Under the pieces are notes generated by a model. That model was not told the DNA's origin. It was given only the letters and a program-made list of their open reading frames with translations, and did no database searches. Made by a program: the position numbers and the translations under genes. 64,000 nucleotides of DNA from Owenia fusiformis (taxonomy: Eukaryota > Annelida > Polychaeta > Sabellida > Oweniidae): positions 2,136,109-2,200,108 of the forward strand of contig CAIIXF020000003.1 in NCBI GenBank assembly GCA_903813345.2. Direction: 5' to 3'. Shown in pieces: positions 12,601 through 23,687 of this stretch; the stretch's first letter is position 1, and each line of letters opens with the position of its first letter.

Positions 12601-15600
12601 TTCAAGATACCAATAACATCCTTTTTAGTTAGTAGATATTCAGCCATCTTCGGTGCTATCCAAAGCTATATATTTGCCCATGTTTATGTCACGAAGATGG
12701 CCGAAGATTGCCGAAGATACTCTTAGGAACCAATCAAATATCTTGAAGGATTAGAAGTAAATTTTCGGCCGCCTTAGGTTGCGATCTGAAACTATATACT
12801 TGCCCATGCGCACCTAGCTCTTTTATATAAGACCCTAGTAAACTCCATATCAGGGATAGACTATTTTTCATGTAAGATAATGATGAAACTTTACCAAAAC
12901 ACATATAATCAGGGATAGACTATTTTTCATGTAAATAATGATGAAATTTTACCCAAACACACATTAATTTGTATTCTAGTCGGTAATAAAAATGGAAACC
13001 TCATCAACTGAAGATTTAGTACTTTCTTTTTAAGCTTATTTGCTTTGAAATCTGAATAAGTTACGAAAAGCAATACTGTGTATAGTAAAAGCACTGTTAC
13101 ACAGCTGGATGACTCTAACTGCAGTTAGCTTCATTCAAAATGGTTGCCAAAATTCTTTCGTTTTCGATAAACCTCCGATTTCAGCTAAACTAAGTTTAAT
13201 CTGGATTCCAAATGTTTCGCCATTTAAATTGATAAAGCTACGATGGTAAATAACCACAAATTAATGCTCAAACAACCGCGATACTGGAGAATTTAAAATT
13301 AAATGGTTTCATTTAGAATGACTCTAAATGAAGTTGATGATGACGTAATGATGACGTAGATCATCAACTTCAGTTAGAGTCATTCTAAGTGAAGCTGTTT
13401 TCTTTAAAATTCTCTAATATTGTGGGTATTTGGGCATCCATTTGTGGTTGAATACAATCGTAGTTTTATTAATTTGCATGACGAAACTTTTGGAATCAAG
13501 ATTCAGCTTTGTTTAGCTGAAATCAGAGCTTTATCGAAAACGAAAGAATCTCTGCAACCATCTTGAATGAAGCTTACTGCAGTTAGAGTCAACCAGCTGT
13601 GGAACAGTGACAAGGTTCCACTATTTGGAGATAAGTGTATGTCAGTCACATATTACGCAATTAATAGAACTTATGCCTCAGTCACATTTGATCTGCGGCC
13701 ACCGTACGTCAGCCGTAGCTTCCCAAAAGAGATACACAGCATAAAATATAGAGATAAGCAAAACCGTGTAGATTTTCAATATCAGTTTTGTGAAGCTACG
13801 GCCGCCGTAGAGCAATTGTGACAGAGGCTTCATGATCAGTTTATAGCGTATTTAAATGTTTTACTTTAATACCTTCATTTGTGTCTCAGTTAAAAACAGA
13901 AATGACTAGTAGGCTAAGAGTCGACAGTGAATACACCTTTTCACATCCCATGCACCTTTTGGCGTTTGGAGGAGAGGGTCATTATGAAGCACCGTGTATT
14001 ACGGGGAAGATAATCTCTCGGAGAATTATTCCATTAACAACATTGTTAAGCCTCAGTCAAGTTTGCTCTACGGCGGCCGTATGGCGACCGTAGCTTTACA
14101 AAGTCGATAATAGAAAATCTACATCGAGCTGCTTATCCCTATATTTTTGTTGCATGTTTCTCTCTATCGTAGGAAACTACGGTCGCCGTATGGTTGTCTT
14201 AGATCAAATGTGACTGAGGCATCAACATTAGCACTACATATACTTACAAGTAAAATTAAAAGTGTCATACATGCCGACCAAATTGTGATACAGACACACG
14301 CTAGTAGCTGCACCCCAAGTAGGTAAAATCCACCTCCCCTGAAGAGCCCATTTTGACCTTTACTCATGTTTTCAATTGGATCATACGATGCGAACAAGCC
14401 AACCGATATCATCCCCTGAAAATCAAACTATCGATTAATAATATATCAAGTATATAGAAGGTTGTGGGCATATGGATGACAAAATCACAAAAGAAATTAT
14501 CCGGAATTAGGCTGAGATGTAAGAGTGCAATTTATGTATTGAGATAAACTAACCTTGTAAAGGATGAAAGTCAATATTTTGTCATGATACTACTGGCGAT
14601 CCATTATTGTAATAAAACGAATGGATTATTACTGACAATAAATAATCACATCAACAGTGATAGCCTGTATATGTTGTTGTCTTTAAGTATTGTTCTTCTA
14701 ATTTTAGATTTCAAAGCGCGTGTATCCCTTTTTATAACATGGTCAGAGCAATATCAGGCATATAATAGCGAGTGATGAATCGCGTATCTGAGATAGAATT
14801 AGAGATATGATATCAGGGATGATATGAACATTTTTTTCTTTCTTTTAAATTCTTTATTATTCAATTATTTATTATATTTTTTCAAAACTTTTGAATTTTT
14901 TCTCTCATTCAACAGGGAATTTTAGGTATATATTTCTCTTAACCATGGTATGAGGTCGTTATTCGGGATGACATCAAGAATATCCCTCGGATTATGTCAA
15001 TATTCTCCTCCTGTCACTGCTTTCCCTCTAAAAATATTGTGATATTCCCAATATCAAATCCCTCCTGGTGAATAACTTCTTTATACATGGTTAATAATCG
15101 CGGTCGCAGGCTGTGTCTAAGGCATTGTAGGCTAACTTCAAAAAATTAAGTATGACTAAAATAAAATAGGTTATTTTACTTGTATATACTGTAGGACACA
15201 CTTTCTAGTCCTGGGTTTGGTAATAATCGACTTCATTCTAAATGTGGTATATCTGACTCCCAGGCCAAAGTGTAAACCGATATAGTATTGTATTGTATAT
15301 ATAACCTAGATCTTTGTACAAGAGAGAAATGTAAATAAATCCAAAAGGTAGTCAATGTCAAAATACAAAAAGTTGTGTTTTAGCAGAAGAATTACATAAA
15401 TAAAATTGTAAACTGATGCTCTTAGTGCAATTAACGCCCATTAATCATACGTGCCCCCATGAAGTAAAAACCAAATTTAATTGTTTTTCTAAATGGCCTA
15501 TTTAATTTTCTTGTATTCATATACAGACAAGAGTATACATTACAAACCAGTATACAATTAATTTATTTCCCATTACATTTGTTTTTATAATATTCCTCAT

Positions 15601-18600
15601 TTTAACAGAGTACAATGTACATATGACATACTTTTTCAGGGTATATTTAATTGTTATATTCATTTATTATTCACGAGGCAATACTACTTAATATGTTATT
15701 GTTCCGTTATATAAATGTTCGATAATTACTTAGGAATCGTTGTTTTAGTATCATCAACTAGACTTAATTATTGCACTCAAAACGTTGGGATAAGTGATCA
15801 TATTTTGGGTTCATCAACAATAACGCATATCTTAACAATGGATCCCAACAATGGCGGAAAGCATTGAAGTATAATGATCATTTAGATATGAAAATCAAGA
15901 GTACCTAGCGATGATAAAATAAAAAAGTATTGTTTGGAGAATGTTGGATATTGGATTATTAGACCGAATAAAGTATAACATCAAACTAAACCACTCGGGA
16001 TTTTTTTTTGTCTTGCACACTTAACAGTTCATATATTTGATCAATTACATTTCAACCAGAAGCTGTTTTCCCTGCGTATACCCAATGAGACTTGAAGAAT
16101 TGAATTCAATGTAAAAATCAAATACATTTATGAATGACGAAGACATTTTGGAAAAATCAGTCAAATGGAAATAGATTTGAATATTTATATTCCAAATATA
16201 TACAGATACCTTGCTCTTATTCTTTGGTTTGAAAATCCACATAATTATTTTAATTTCATACACTTAACCTACGAGGCCGAAACTTTTTATAATCGACTTA
16301 GAAAATAGAATAAATTTTGTTAAAAAAACCAAAAAATGTTATGTGTCGGTGCAAATTAAATACAGGCATAATTACCCAGAATCCGCCAACACCATGGACT
16401 CCAAATCCACCGACTGGGTCGTCAACTCTAAGCTTATCGAGGAGAAAGACTCCAATTATGGCAAGAAGGCCTCCAATCCCTCCGATCACAATAGCTTCCC
16501 AAGGTTTTATGATCGCACAGCCCGCTAAAATGAACAAATTCATTATAAGGCAAGATGGACATCGATCCTTCCGATCAAAATAGCTTCCTATGATTACGTA
16601 ATGATAGCACAGCCCGCTAAAATGAACAAATTCATTATAAGGCAAGATGGACATCGATCCTACCGATCAAAATAGCTTCCTATGATTACGTTATGATAGC
16701 ACAGCCCGCTAAAATGAACAAATTCATTATAAGGCAAGATGGACATCGATCCTACCGATCAAAATAGCTTCCTATGATTACGTAATGATAGCACAGCCCG
16801 CTAAAATGAACAAATTCATTATAAGGCAAGATGGACACCGATCCTTCTGATCAAAATAGCTTCCTATGATTACGTAATGATAGCACAGCCCGCTAAAATG
16901 AACAAATTCATTATAAGGCAAGATGGACACCGATCCTTCCGATCAACATAGCTTCCTATGATTACGTAATGATAGCACAGTCCGCTAAAATGAACAAATT
17001 CATTATAAGGCAAGATGGACACCGATCCTTCCGATCAAAATAGCTTCCTATGATTACGTAATGATAGCACAGCCCGCTAAAATGAACAAATTCATTATAA
17101 GGCAAGATGGACACAGATTTCTTGATCAACATAGCTTCCTATGATGACCTTATGCACAGCAGGCTAAAATCTTGGATGAAGATAGCAAAGCCGGCTAAAA
17201 TTAACTAATTCATTATAAAGCAAGAAGGACTCCGATCAAAATAGCTTCCCATGATGACTTAAAATGAAATATACAAATTCATTTTAAGACAAAGGTCGTC
17301 TAATCTGTATTCTCGATAGGGCTTCGCGGAGCTTTGAATCCCATAATATACCCATGGTGTCCAATTGGACAAATCTCCATCAAGTCCCACAAAATCAAAC
17401 GCGATGTTAAGCCTGTTGAGGTTCCACCCTGTCCATTTGGTGTATGTTGCTTTTCAAAAGCTAAACAGGCATCAAATTCCTCCAATCGGTATCACCTCGC
17501 ATTGATTTATGGTCGATTTACTTTTAATCGTCGGAATTTTAGCTGATCAACTTGACGGAGTTGACAAATTTTGAGAAAATTTGAGAAAACCGATAAAGAG
17601 GAAAGCTCGTCAATGTTGAAGATGTCTTCTGATGATCAAAATTCAAGATGTAAAACTCGCGGAAGAAAGTGCATTACATAAGTATGCATTATACAGGATA
17701 GGCGTTGATAAATCAAATAATGTGAAGTCTTTTGTTGACCATTATTAGCTGACTAGTTTGGAAATGTAAATGTTACCATAGCTACAGAATGAACGAAACA
17801 CAACATATTCTTCCGTTATATTATCCTCTGTATGATTAAAGGACCACAGAAAGTATCGAAACAGATTTAATTTCAGAGAATAAAACTTTCTGAGGATTTA
17901 AACAGGTGCATATGTTGGCAATGCATAAGCTTTTTGAGACAATGACTCATCGAGATAATAGAATAATTTGGACTTTGAGACAGGGAAGGTGCAAACATCT
18001 GACCGACATGTTTTTCTTAAATGTTGTCTGGATCTTCACCCGTTTCTGAAACTTTTTCCAATAATAGATGCATCAATATTTTGCGTTTTGAGACAAGGTT
18101 AACCCCCATGGTCCTTCAACAGTCACTAATTGATACGGGGTATTAATTATAGTAGTACCGTTGACCACCGTTTCGCGTTTTGAGACAAGGTTAACCCCCA
18201 TGGTCCTTTAATAGTCACTAATTGATACAGGGTATTAATTACAGTAGTACCGTTGACCACCGTTTTGCGTTTTGAGACGAGGTTAACCCCATGGTCCTTT
18301 AATAGTCACTAATTGATACAGGGTATTAATTATAGTAGTACCATTGACCACCGTTTTGCGTCTTGAGACAAGGTTACCCCCATGGTCCTTTAATAGTCAC
18401 TAATTGATACGGGGTATTAATTATAGTAGTACCCTTGACCATCGTTGAAGCTTACGCCATCATTTACTTAAGTTCAGGTAACCAACACATTTGTCAATCT
18501 GCCTAGCATAGTTTCTGTCCAATCATATCCCCATGGTGGCAGTTTCTAATGTTAAGTCATATTATACATACATATATAATGCAAGTATCAAATCGCCTAA

Positions 18601-21600
18601 GTATATTACTTTTATTTATTGAAGGGAGCAAATTCCATAAGCATATTATTTATTGGTGTTGATGAATGTTATTAATCGAATATGAGACAGTGTTGCACAC
18701 ATGAACTGGGCGTTAGGTACAACCCCCTCTATAACTTTGGCAAACGAAAACCATTTTTGATCACTTTGTGTTTATGTTTGGCAATTAAAAAAAACTCCAT
18801 CAGCTTTTTAAACTAGTGTAATCAATGTTGTTGCTCAATATACACTTATAAATTCAGACACTTTGAAGCCGCTCTTAGGCACCCTGGTATATTACCATTT
18901 CAAGGAACAAAACAAAGATTAAAACATCGACATGATCCTATACAGTTATGGAGAGAACCCGGATGTAGACGAAGTTGTACCATACATGAGAGCTCTTCAA
19001 ACAGGAGGTAACTAAACTGAACTAAACTTACCTGTGACAGACACAAGAGCACCCAATATCCCGTTTACTAAATCGGGAACATGAACCTGTCCCTTTGTAC
19101 GAATTCCGCTAAAACGACAACAATGTTCAATTAATACAACATATGTTGGTGAATATCTAAATAATGCAAATAAAAGATTATGCCATTCTATCACATTTGG
19201 GTTCAATCAATCATATAATGCCATTATGCATTATATGTTTTAATTATATGAAATTATTATTTGTTTCTCTAATTTATATCATTATTTTGAACTTAAAACG
19301 ATACCGAACAGTGATTATATGGTTAAAACTACAGATTACTTATTGATTAGTAATAGTCAGTCTTCTATACCTGTAAATCATGCCACTAGCACCCCCTCCC
19401 ATGGCCCCAACAAGCGTTGTAGCGGCTGATCTTGAATAATGGAAAATAGTTATTAAACGAAATAATTTGAAATCAGTAAATAAATATTGTATCTTTGCGG
19501 TATACGAGGGGGCGTGTTCTTCAGTGCGTCATCCACAAACGTTTGATATTTTTAAATTGTATAACATTTTTTTATACTAGTTATGCAGGACACTACATCA
19601 TGGAACATATCTGTTGCCGAAATGACTCCTCAAGTGAAACATTTTTATAGTTTAATGACCAATTATATAATGCTAAATCAACATCTGCAAATGTGATACT
19701 TCAGCGCAAACGGGAGCACTTTTTTGAGTTTCAAAGGTGTCTAACTCATACAGGTTATACTGTATTTAAAACATATTATGCTTACTTTGCCGCAAGTTTC
19801 CATTTCCCTCCTGATATACCAAAGGTGCTTCCACAATTGAATGCGAGCCACCCCCACCTGCAAATCACGATAATAATCAGACGATAAATATGCAAATCTC
19901 GGCAGATTGTAAATAATACGCACCTCCGTTTATTTTTTAAGGAAACATTAAGAGACTACAAATACTAAAACAATTGCAAAACGCCCGTTGTTTAACAGTT
20001 TAGGGTGACTGGGGGTTACATACATGTTGATAAAGCACGTACCATAATATAAACATCCCCAAGATCGAGTTAGTGCCGTTACCAAGTGGAAGTGGTTTCG
20101 TTCCGTTGTCATAACGACCAAGGCGTGGTTTTAACAACGTTGTTGCAACAAGACCGGAAGCGGCCCCTAATAAATGTACAGTTCCTGAGCCTGCAATGTC
20201 GATTACACCCAATGCACCTAAAAAGCCATTCGTTCCCCATATCCAATGGGCCGGAATGCAATACACCAGAGTATTGAAAAATGAAAATATTGTGTAGGTT
20301 AAGAGTTTGGTTCTTTCCGCCATCATTCCGCTAACGATTGTCGTAGCGGTCGTTGCAAATGATAGTTGGAAGACGAACGTTGAGAAAACAACACCCATGT
20401 TGTCATTAGTGGCGTCTACAAAGAAACTGCCTACGCCGCAAAACGGGTTGCTGCCGACGTCCTCTCCGAAACTTAGACCGTATCCAAATGCCCAATAAGA
20501 GATACCGCCGAATATAACATCTACTGCATTTTTTACCATGATGTTGACTTCGTTCTTGAGGGATACTGCACCCGCCTCTAACATCCCAAAACCTGAAACA
20601 TTTGTAAAACAAACACTGGTACAGGGTGGGCCAAAAACAATACCCAAGTTTAAAGATGAATATCATACGATATATGTTAAATTATACCATGTACTATATA
20701 TCATTTAAAAGATAAATCATTTGCTAACCATATGACACCATCCGTTTGAAAAAACCGTTGTTTTCTTGAGGAATTACAGGCTAAAATTTACACCAGATGT
20801 GTCAAAAGCGACCAAAACATTATTTGCTGCGGATAACCAAATTGTGAAAAATTGAGGGAAATTTGAACTTTGGCACCTTCAAAAGAGGTGCATTTATAAA
20901 AAATAGAGCAAAATTCACCAAAAATACTTATTATCCTTTTAATTAACTATCAGTTGTGTATTACTCTTAGATGTTTTTAATTCTACGAGAAAGCAAAGGT
21001 TTTTCAATTGGATTGTGTCATATTGTTAGGAAATGATTTATATGATATGTTATACACGGCACCGTTCACGATAAATCATATGAATCATTCAGCTTTAATC
21101 TTCGGTATTGGTTTTTGCCCACCCTGTATACACATTAAAGTCCTTCACTTTGTTTGACCATCCGACTCAATAAAATTAACATTCGGGTACTATGCATATT
21201 ACAAATCGGCAATAGTAGGTGTGCGAATGCTTTATAAATAAAATAACATAACTTTTCTCATTGCATTAATTAATCAATAGTAACGCAATTTGATTTTTGT
21301 TACCAGGTGTGTAATAGAGACACATAATGTTTTGTTTTGGTAACATAATGGGTGTAACACTGTCGTTATGCCATGAGACACGGAAGAAAATGGTATTGCT
21401 ATTCTATGTTAATGACAACGCCCTGGTATTTGAAGTACATGTATGTATTGTATAGAAAAACAAAAATTCCAAGATCTCTGGAATTTTTGGGAGAAAGGAG
21501 TTTCCGTTTACTTTTGTTTCGCGTTTGCGGTTACTAAAGCCAGTTGAACCTTGATTAATGACTCGTCTAAGTTGATCCATTGTTCAACGATTAATTAGTG

Positions 21601-22290
21601 CGCGTTTTCTAAAGTCATATATAAGGTTGAATATGACACTAATGAATTACTTATTGACACAATAACAAAGGTTCATATAATCACGATAATTAGACAACAC
21701 GCCAGTTCTTAGAAATCCGTTCAACGTTGTGTTGTTAACTCAATCACGAAATACGAAAGGGAACAAGAACGAACCAAAAGACAATAACATCTTGTTGATG
21801 CTAAAATAAAATGAAGAATCAAATTCAATTGAACTGATCACAATTTGCATGATTTGGGAATTCTAAATTTAGGAAAGTTGAAATATTTTCGTGAACAAAA
21901 TCGGATGCGGCTTCACAACTGATTATGTGTTTTTTCATCGGAGTGGTTAATTTGCCGAATGGTCAAATTATATCATTTTCCTCATTTTAATTTTTCTAAT
22001 AACGAGAAAGATCCATAACATTTTGAAGATAATATTTTCGACATTTAATTTTCCGAACTTGGCAAAGATTAGGCAATAGGCAAATTAAATGATTAGGCAA
22101 AACACGGTATCTGTTAATGTAGACATAGCGCGAACGAAACATGTTAAGAATACCCTTTTAATAACGTCTCACCTGTTTGCATTGTGAATATTATAAAAGA
22201 AGTTGCTAATATCCAAATAGCATCATCCCATGTCATTTCAGTATCCACTTTACATATGTAACTTTCATGTATATTTGCTGTATTCCCCAT
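9252..22290 (-). CDS. AMT: Ammonium transporter (AMT/Amt family), complete nine-exon gene
   Basis: Joined exons: 22290-22173, 20592-20043, 19857-19786, 19430-19371, 19108-19032, 16524-16376, 14415-14248, 10304-10156, 9648-9252. Every junction is GT..AG and every phase fits; the sum is 1740 nt, or 579 codons plus stop. The protein is an Amt-type channel that conducts ammonium through a trimer of 11-helix subunits in the plasma membrane. Visible signatures are the first helix running into MQTGFGMLEAG, FATTATTIVSGMMAERTK, the first pore histidine (about His179, in GSGTVHLLG) with Asp171 before it, WWGWLAFNCGSTF, the second pore histidine (about His336, in DDPVGGFGVHG), GLFRGGGFYLLGVQLL, and the C-terminal EEILGSDYVEHG. 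It is AMT rather than Rh because of the DDPVG..VHG and EHG motifs. The tail after EHG is unusually long (about 155 residues) and polar. Three more first exons lie upstream. RNA evidence is lacking, but coding identity is near certain. Confidence 0.96.
10042..10142. mobile_element. Very short MITE, CCCCTCCATAAGTT ends
   Basis: CCCCTCCATAAGTT and its inverse AACTTATGGAGGGG enclose about 75 bp. Same ends as the 870-bp element at 37761. Its right edge is 13 bp from the exon 8 donor site. Single ends of the family occur near 18728 and 22783. Confidence 0.68.
10156..10304 (-). CDS. AMT: AMT exon 8 (conserved cytosolic C-terminus)
   Basis: A 149-nt exon after a TTTTTAATTACAG acceptor, ending at AGCAG|GTAAGT. 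It encodes PMHLIYGIRMSEDEEILGSD then YVEHGIEHQLQTG and a short polar stretch to LYS. The pattern RxSxxxExxGxDxxEHG is the conserved Amt C-terminal regulatory region. Its acceptor and first bases are the founding unit of a roughly 37-bp minisatellite upstream. A 100-bp MITE sits 13 bp beyond its donor. Confidence 0.94.
10288..10850. repeat. 37-bp minisatellite derived from the AMT exon 8 splice acceptor
   Basis: About 15 units of roughly 37 bp with consensus TTTTAAATGCATAGGGTGAA then ATTGAGAAGACCACACG. The first unit is the real intron/exon boundary (ATTAAATGCATGGGCTGTAA then TTAAAAAGATCACACG). So the array includes the acceptor and the first 17 bases of exon 8. Most units have AC where the genuine acceptor has AG; a minority (AGGCTTGAAC type) keep AG. 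Confidence 0.88.
10915..11135. repeat. Degenerate short tandem repeat (GAGAACACGGNCAGA)
   Basis: About eight loose copies of a 27-30 bp motif such as GAACACGGGCAGATTAT. Both strands give small spurious ORFs here. Confidence 0.6.
11140..12576. other. Intron sequence without recognised gene
   Basis: AT-rich. About 11370-11560 resembles a decayed relative of the 120-bp array element (TTCACATACGGTGTTC, TGAAAGGTTTTACTGTA). A (TGTA)n microsatellite lies at 12157-12182. Nothing coding seen. Confidence 0.5.
12577..12810. repeat. Direct repeat with CGAAGAT motifs, two copies
   Basis: Two diverged copies of about 115 bp, each starting with CACGAAGATxxCCGAAGAT and ending in ACTATATACTTGCCCATG or its variant. 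Confidence 0.5.
12850..12966. repeat. 59-bp tandem duplication
   Basis: CAGGGATAGACTATTTTTCA and the following bases to CCAAACACA occur twice, 59 bp apart, with few differences. Confidence 0.8.
13092..13609. mobile_element. 518-bp palindromic element
   Basis: Ends CACTGTTACACAGCTGG and CCAGCTGTGGAACAGTG pair. The pairing continues inward through TGACTCTAACTGCAGTTAGC and GATTTCAGCTAAAC. A second palindrome sits in the centre (13308-13395). Lies in the AMT intron between exons 7 and 8. Confidence 0.8.
13673..13833. mobile_element. MITE, GCCTCAGTCACATTTG family
   Basis: ATGCCTCAGTCACATTTGAT at the left and TTGTGACAGAGGCTTCAT at the right, with GCGGCCACCGTA and TACGGCCGCCGTA inside. About 160 bp, no ORF. 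Confidence 0.75.
14048..14222. mobile_element. MITE, GCCTCAGTCACATTTG family, next to exon 7
   Basis: AGCCTCAGTCAAGTTTGCTC and GATCAAATGTGACTGAGGC are inverted ends, with GGCGGCCGTATGGCGACCGT inside. It ends 25 bp from the exon 7 donor site. Confidence 0.78.
14248..14415 (-). CDS. AMT: AMT exon 7
   Basis: A 168-nt (56-codon) exon in phase 0 on both sides, from a TTTCAG acceptor to a CTT|GTAAGT donor. It encodes GMISVGLFASYDPIENMSKG, QNGLFRGGGFYLLGVQLLA and CVCITIWSACMTLLILL, the penultimate loop and last membrane helix of Amt proteins. A palindromic MITE begins only 25 bp beyond its donor. Confidence 0.95.
14423..16375. other. AMT intron 6, no repeats or genes recognised
   Basis: AT-rich sequence with only short spurious ORFs. 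I see no splice-supported exon in it. Confidence 0.5.
16376..16524 (-). CDS. AMT: AMT exon 6 (second pore histidine)
   Basis: A 149-nt exon after a CATTTTAG acceptor, ending at TTCTGG|GTAATT. It encodes GCAIIKPWEAIVIGGIGG, LLAIIGVFLLDKLRV and DDPVGGFGVHGVGGFW. The His in DPVGGFGVHG is the second of the paired pore histidines. The first part of the exon and its acceptor also form the first unit of a 92-bp tandem array that fills the neighbouring intron. Confidence 0.96.
16512..17165. repeat. 92-bp tandem array derived from the AMT exon 6 splice acceptor
   Basis: The motif CAGCCCGCTAAAATGAACAA recurs at 16518, 16610, 16702, 16794, 16886, 16978 and 17070, a period of exactly 92 bp, with one degraded unit after. 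The first copy is the real 3' splice site of exon 6. Each unit repeats the acceptor (minus strand CATTTTAG|CGGGCTGTGC) and about 45 nt related to the exon start. Unlike at exon 8, the AG is kept in the full copies. Confidence 0.93.
17166..18080. other. AMT intron 5 remainder
   Basis: Contains one or two very decayed units of the 92-bp array to about 17290. After that nothing is recognised; two overlapping 60-70 codon ORFs near 17.3-17.5 kb look spurious. Confidence 0.4.
18081..18447. repeat. 91-92 bp tandem repeat, four copies
   Basis: Units start TGCGTTTTGAGACAAGGTTA and end GTACCGTTGACCACCGTT. Copies begin at about 18082, 18173, 18266 and 18357. Unrelated in sequence to the 92-bp array in the same intron. 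Confidence 0.92.
19032..19108 (-). CDS. AMT: AMT exon 5
   Basis: A 77-nt exon from a TTTTAG acceptor to a CACAG|GTAAGT donor, encoding GIRTKGQVHVPDLVNG then ILGALVSVT. This is the Amt NGxLaALVsvTAGC motif; the Ala codon is split with exon 6. Confidence 0.95.
19371..19430 (-). CDS. AMT: AMT exon 4
   Basis: A 60-nt exon from a TTCAAG acceptor to an ACAG|GTATAG donor, encoding SAATTLVGAMGGGASGMIY. This matches the Amt segment usually written AARAAVTTL..GGG. The one-base and two-base overhangs agree with exons 3 and 5. Confidence 0.94.
19786..19857 (-). CDS. AMT: AMT exon 3
   Basis: A 72-nt exon between a TTTGCAG acceptor and an AA|GTAAGC donor. It encodes WGWLAFNCGSTFGISGGKW then KLAA, the classical Amt stretch following the helix-5 region. 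One base at its 5' end completes a Trp codon begun in exon 2, and the last two bases start a Lys codon finished by exon 4. Confidence 0.95.
20043..20592 (-). CDS. AMT: AMT exon 2 (core channel exon)
   Basis: Begins after a pyrimidine-rich TTTCAG acceptor and ends at TATG|GTACGT. Its 550 nt encode residues 40 to 223. It carries FGMLEAGAVSLKNEVN of helix 1, the gate Phe region FQLSFATTATTI, the family motif AERTK, AHWIWG, the Asp171 and His179 pore residues, and LGNGTNSILGMFILW leading to exon 3. The reading frame is uninterrupted. It is the only copy of this exon in the window, so all four upstream first exons could use only this one. Confidence 0.97.
20620..21128. mobile_element. 509-bp mariner-like MITE beside exon 2
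   Basis: Ends TACAGGGTGGGCCAAAAACA and GGTTTTTGCCCACCCTGTA are inverted and flanked by TA. The pairing runs in for about 50 bp. It lies 27 bp upstream of the exon 2 acceptor. No transposase. Confidence 0.82.
22173..22290 (-). CDS. AMT: AMT first exon 1a (nearest to the common exons)
   Basis: ATG at 22290-22288 opens 39 codons plus one base, ending at a CAG|GTGAGA donor. It encodes MGNTANIHESYICKVDTEMT, a short extracellular N-terminus with one Cys, then WDDAIWILATSFIIFTMQT, the first half of helix 1. The last base plus GT of exon 2 makes the Gly of MQTGFGMLEAG. It is the closest first exon to exon 2 (about 1.6 kb). A MITE fills much of the intron between them. Confidence 0.9.
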
Positions 22291-23439
22291 TATTTTGATT
22301 TTGAGGGATACCTACGAGGCTTGGATAACCAGTTATATCTTTTGAACCCTTGTTTCCACAATACACTTGCGTGTTTACTCTTAATAATTGCGACTACTGA
22401 TCAATTAATCCAAGATATTTATCATTTTTGCATTTACATTATGTAGTACCACAGTCATGACATGATATTTATTATATACAAGATGGACTAAAAATGTAGA
22501 TAATTCTCATAATGTATGAAATCCAATCAGATTTTGCAGGGCAATGATTGCAGTGATATTGATTCCACAAATGGTACATGTATAATTATATTCACATTGT
22601 GGTACTTTAATGCGTTAAGTAAACAGTCAACACGGGTGTGGATGCAAACGTCCAGGTCCAAGGTAATGTTTGTCGTTACTTTTTTAAAATGAAAAGTATT
22701 TGATTTGGTTAAGACTCCCATATATAGGAATCAAATTACAGTACTGCCGTCCTAAATATTCTATCAAGAGACACTTTCAGTACACTCCCATCCAAAAGTT
22801 TGGCAACCCTAATCCCCTACTGGATTACATGTTCAAGCTTCTTTATTTATTTATTGATTGATTTTTTTTTGCATAATATGTAAACAAAAAACTACTTTTA
22901 GGGCTGGAAATATAAATTGACATAATTTCCAATAACTCAAATCTTTGCAATGATTAAAATAGATAGGAAATTGATGACAAGTCACCCCTCCCATCGAAAT
23001 AACACAAGGGACGAACAATGCTTGTATGACTACTAAAATAGTATCTACAACGTTTTAGATGTTTTGTGTATTGGCTATCAATTTTAAATTTATTCTTCAA
23101 CATGTATTGTAATAAACAGTAGGTATGAAATGTCCCTCTATGGTTTCGAATTGTGATACTGGTACTTGAATGGTGGGGAGAGGTGGGATTAGACAATGTT
23201 TCTTTTCACGTTGAATAATGATTTGGGATAATAAGATACGTTTTCCTTATGGCTAGTAGTGTGCTCTTAGAAATTTTTTGATCGGAAAATAAGAATAACA
23301 AGTTACATACTTGTGGGAGGGGTCACATTGACACACTGATCATGATCTTCTCTATAATGAGTAAGATCTGGAAATAATTTTCCCTGTAAAGGCAGAGTTA
23401 ACCAATCAGGATTTTTCTCGATGCTGAATCAGTTTTTGG

Positions 23440-23586
23440 TAATGCCTGGGTCACGTTTGCTCCGATCAATCGGCCGGCGCCCGGCCGATTGAGTGTTTTT
23501 CTCAATATTGTATTCAATTTTGAACAAAATACTCAGTCAGCCGGGCGCCGTAGAGAAAATCGGAGCATATGTGACCAAGGCATTAC
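23440..23586. mobile_element. MITE, ATGCCTTGGTCACATTTG family, full copy
   Basis: About 147 bp, bounded by TAATGCCTGGGTCACGTTTG and its inverted partner CATATGTGACCAAGGCATTA. The core GCGCCCGGCCGATTGAGT is repeated in inverse. TA-type ends. Lies between first exons 1a and 1b. Confidence 0.8.
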
Positions 23587-23687
23587 CCTATCTTTTCTAA
23601 CACGATTTTCTTATTATTCAATACTTGTCTGGAAATGATTCTAGAAATACTGAAATTTAACCTTGTATTCGCGAATGCGAATGATGC

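Noticed and set aside
16298-16654. Longer ORF across exon 6 and the first unit of the 92-bp array
   Set aside because: It reads through the splice acceptor; only the part after 16524 matches AMT.
17300-17546. Possible extra AMT exon
   Set aside because: Neither frame resembles an AMT segment and the splice phases of exons 5 and 6 already join perfectly.
20406-20666. 86-codon ORF overlapping AMT exon 2
   Set aside because: A shadow of the exon 2 reading frame in another frame.
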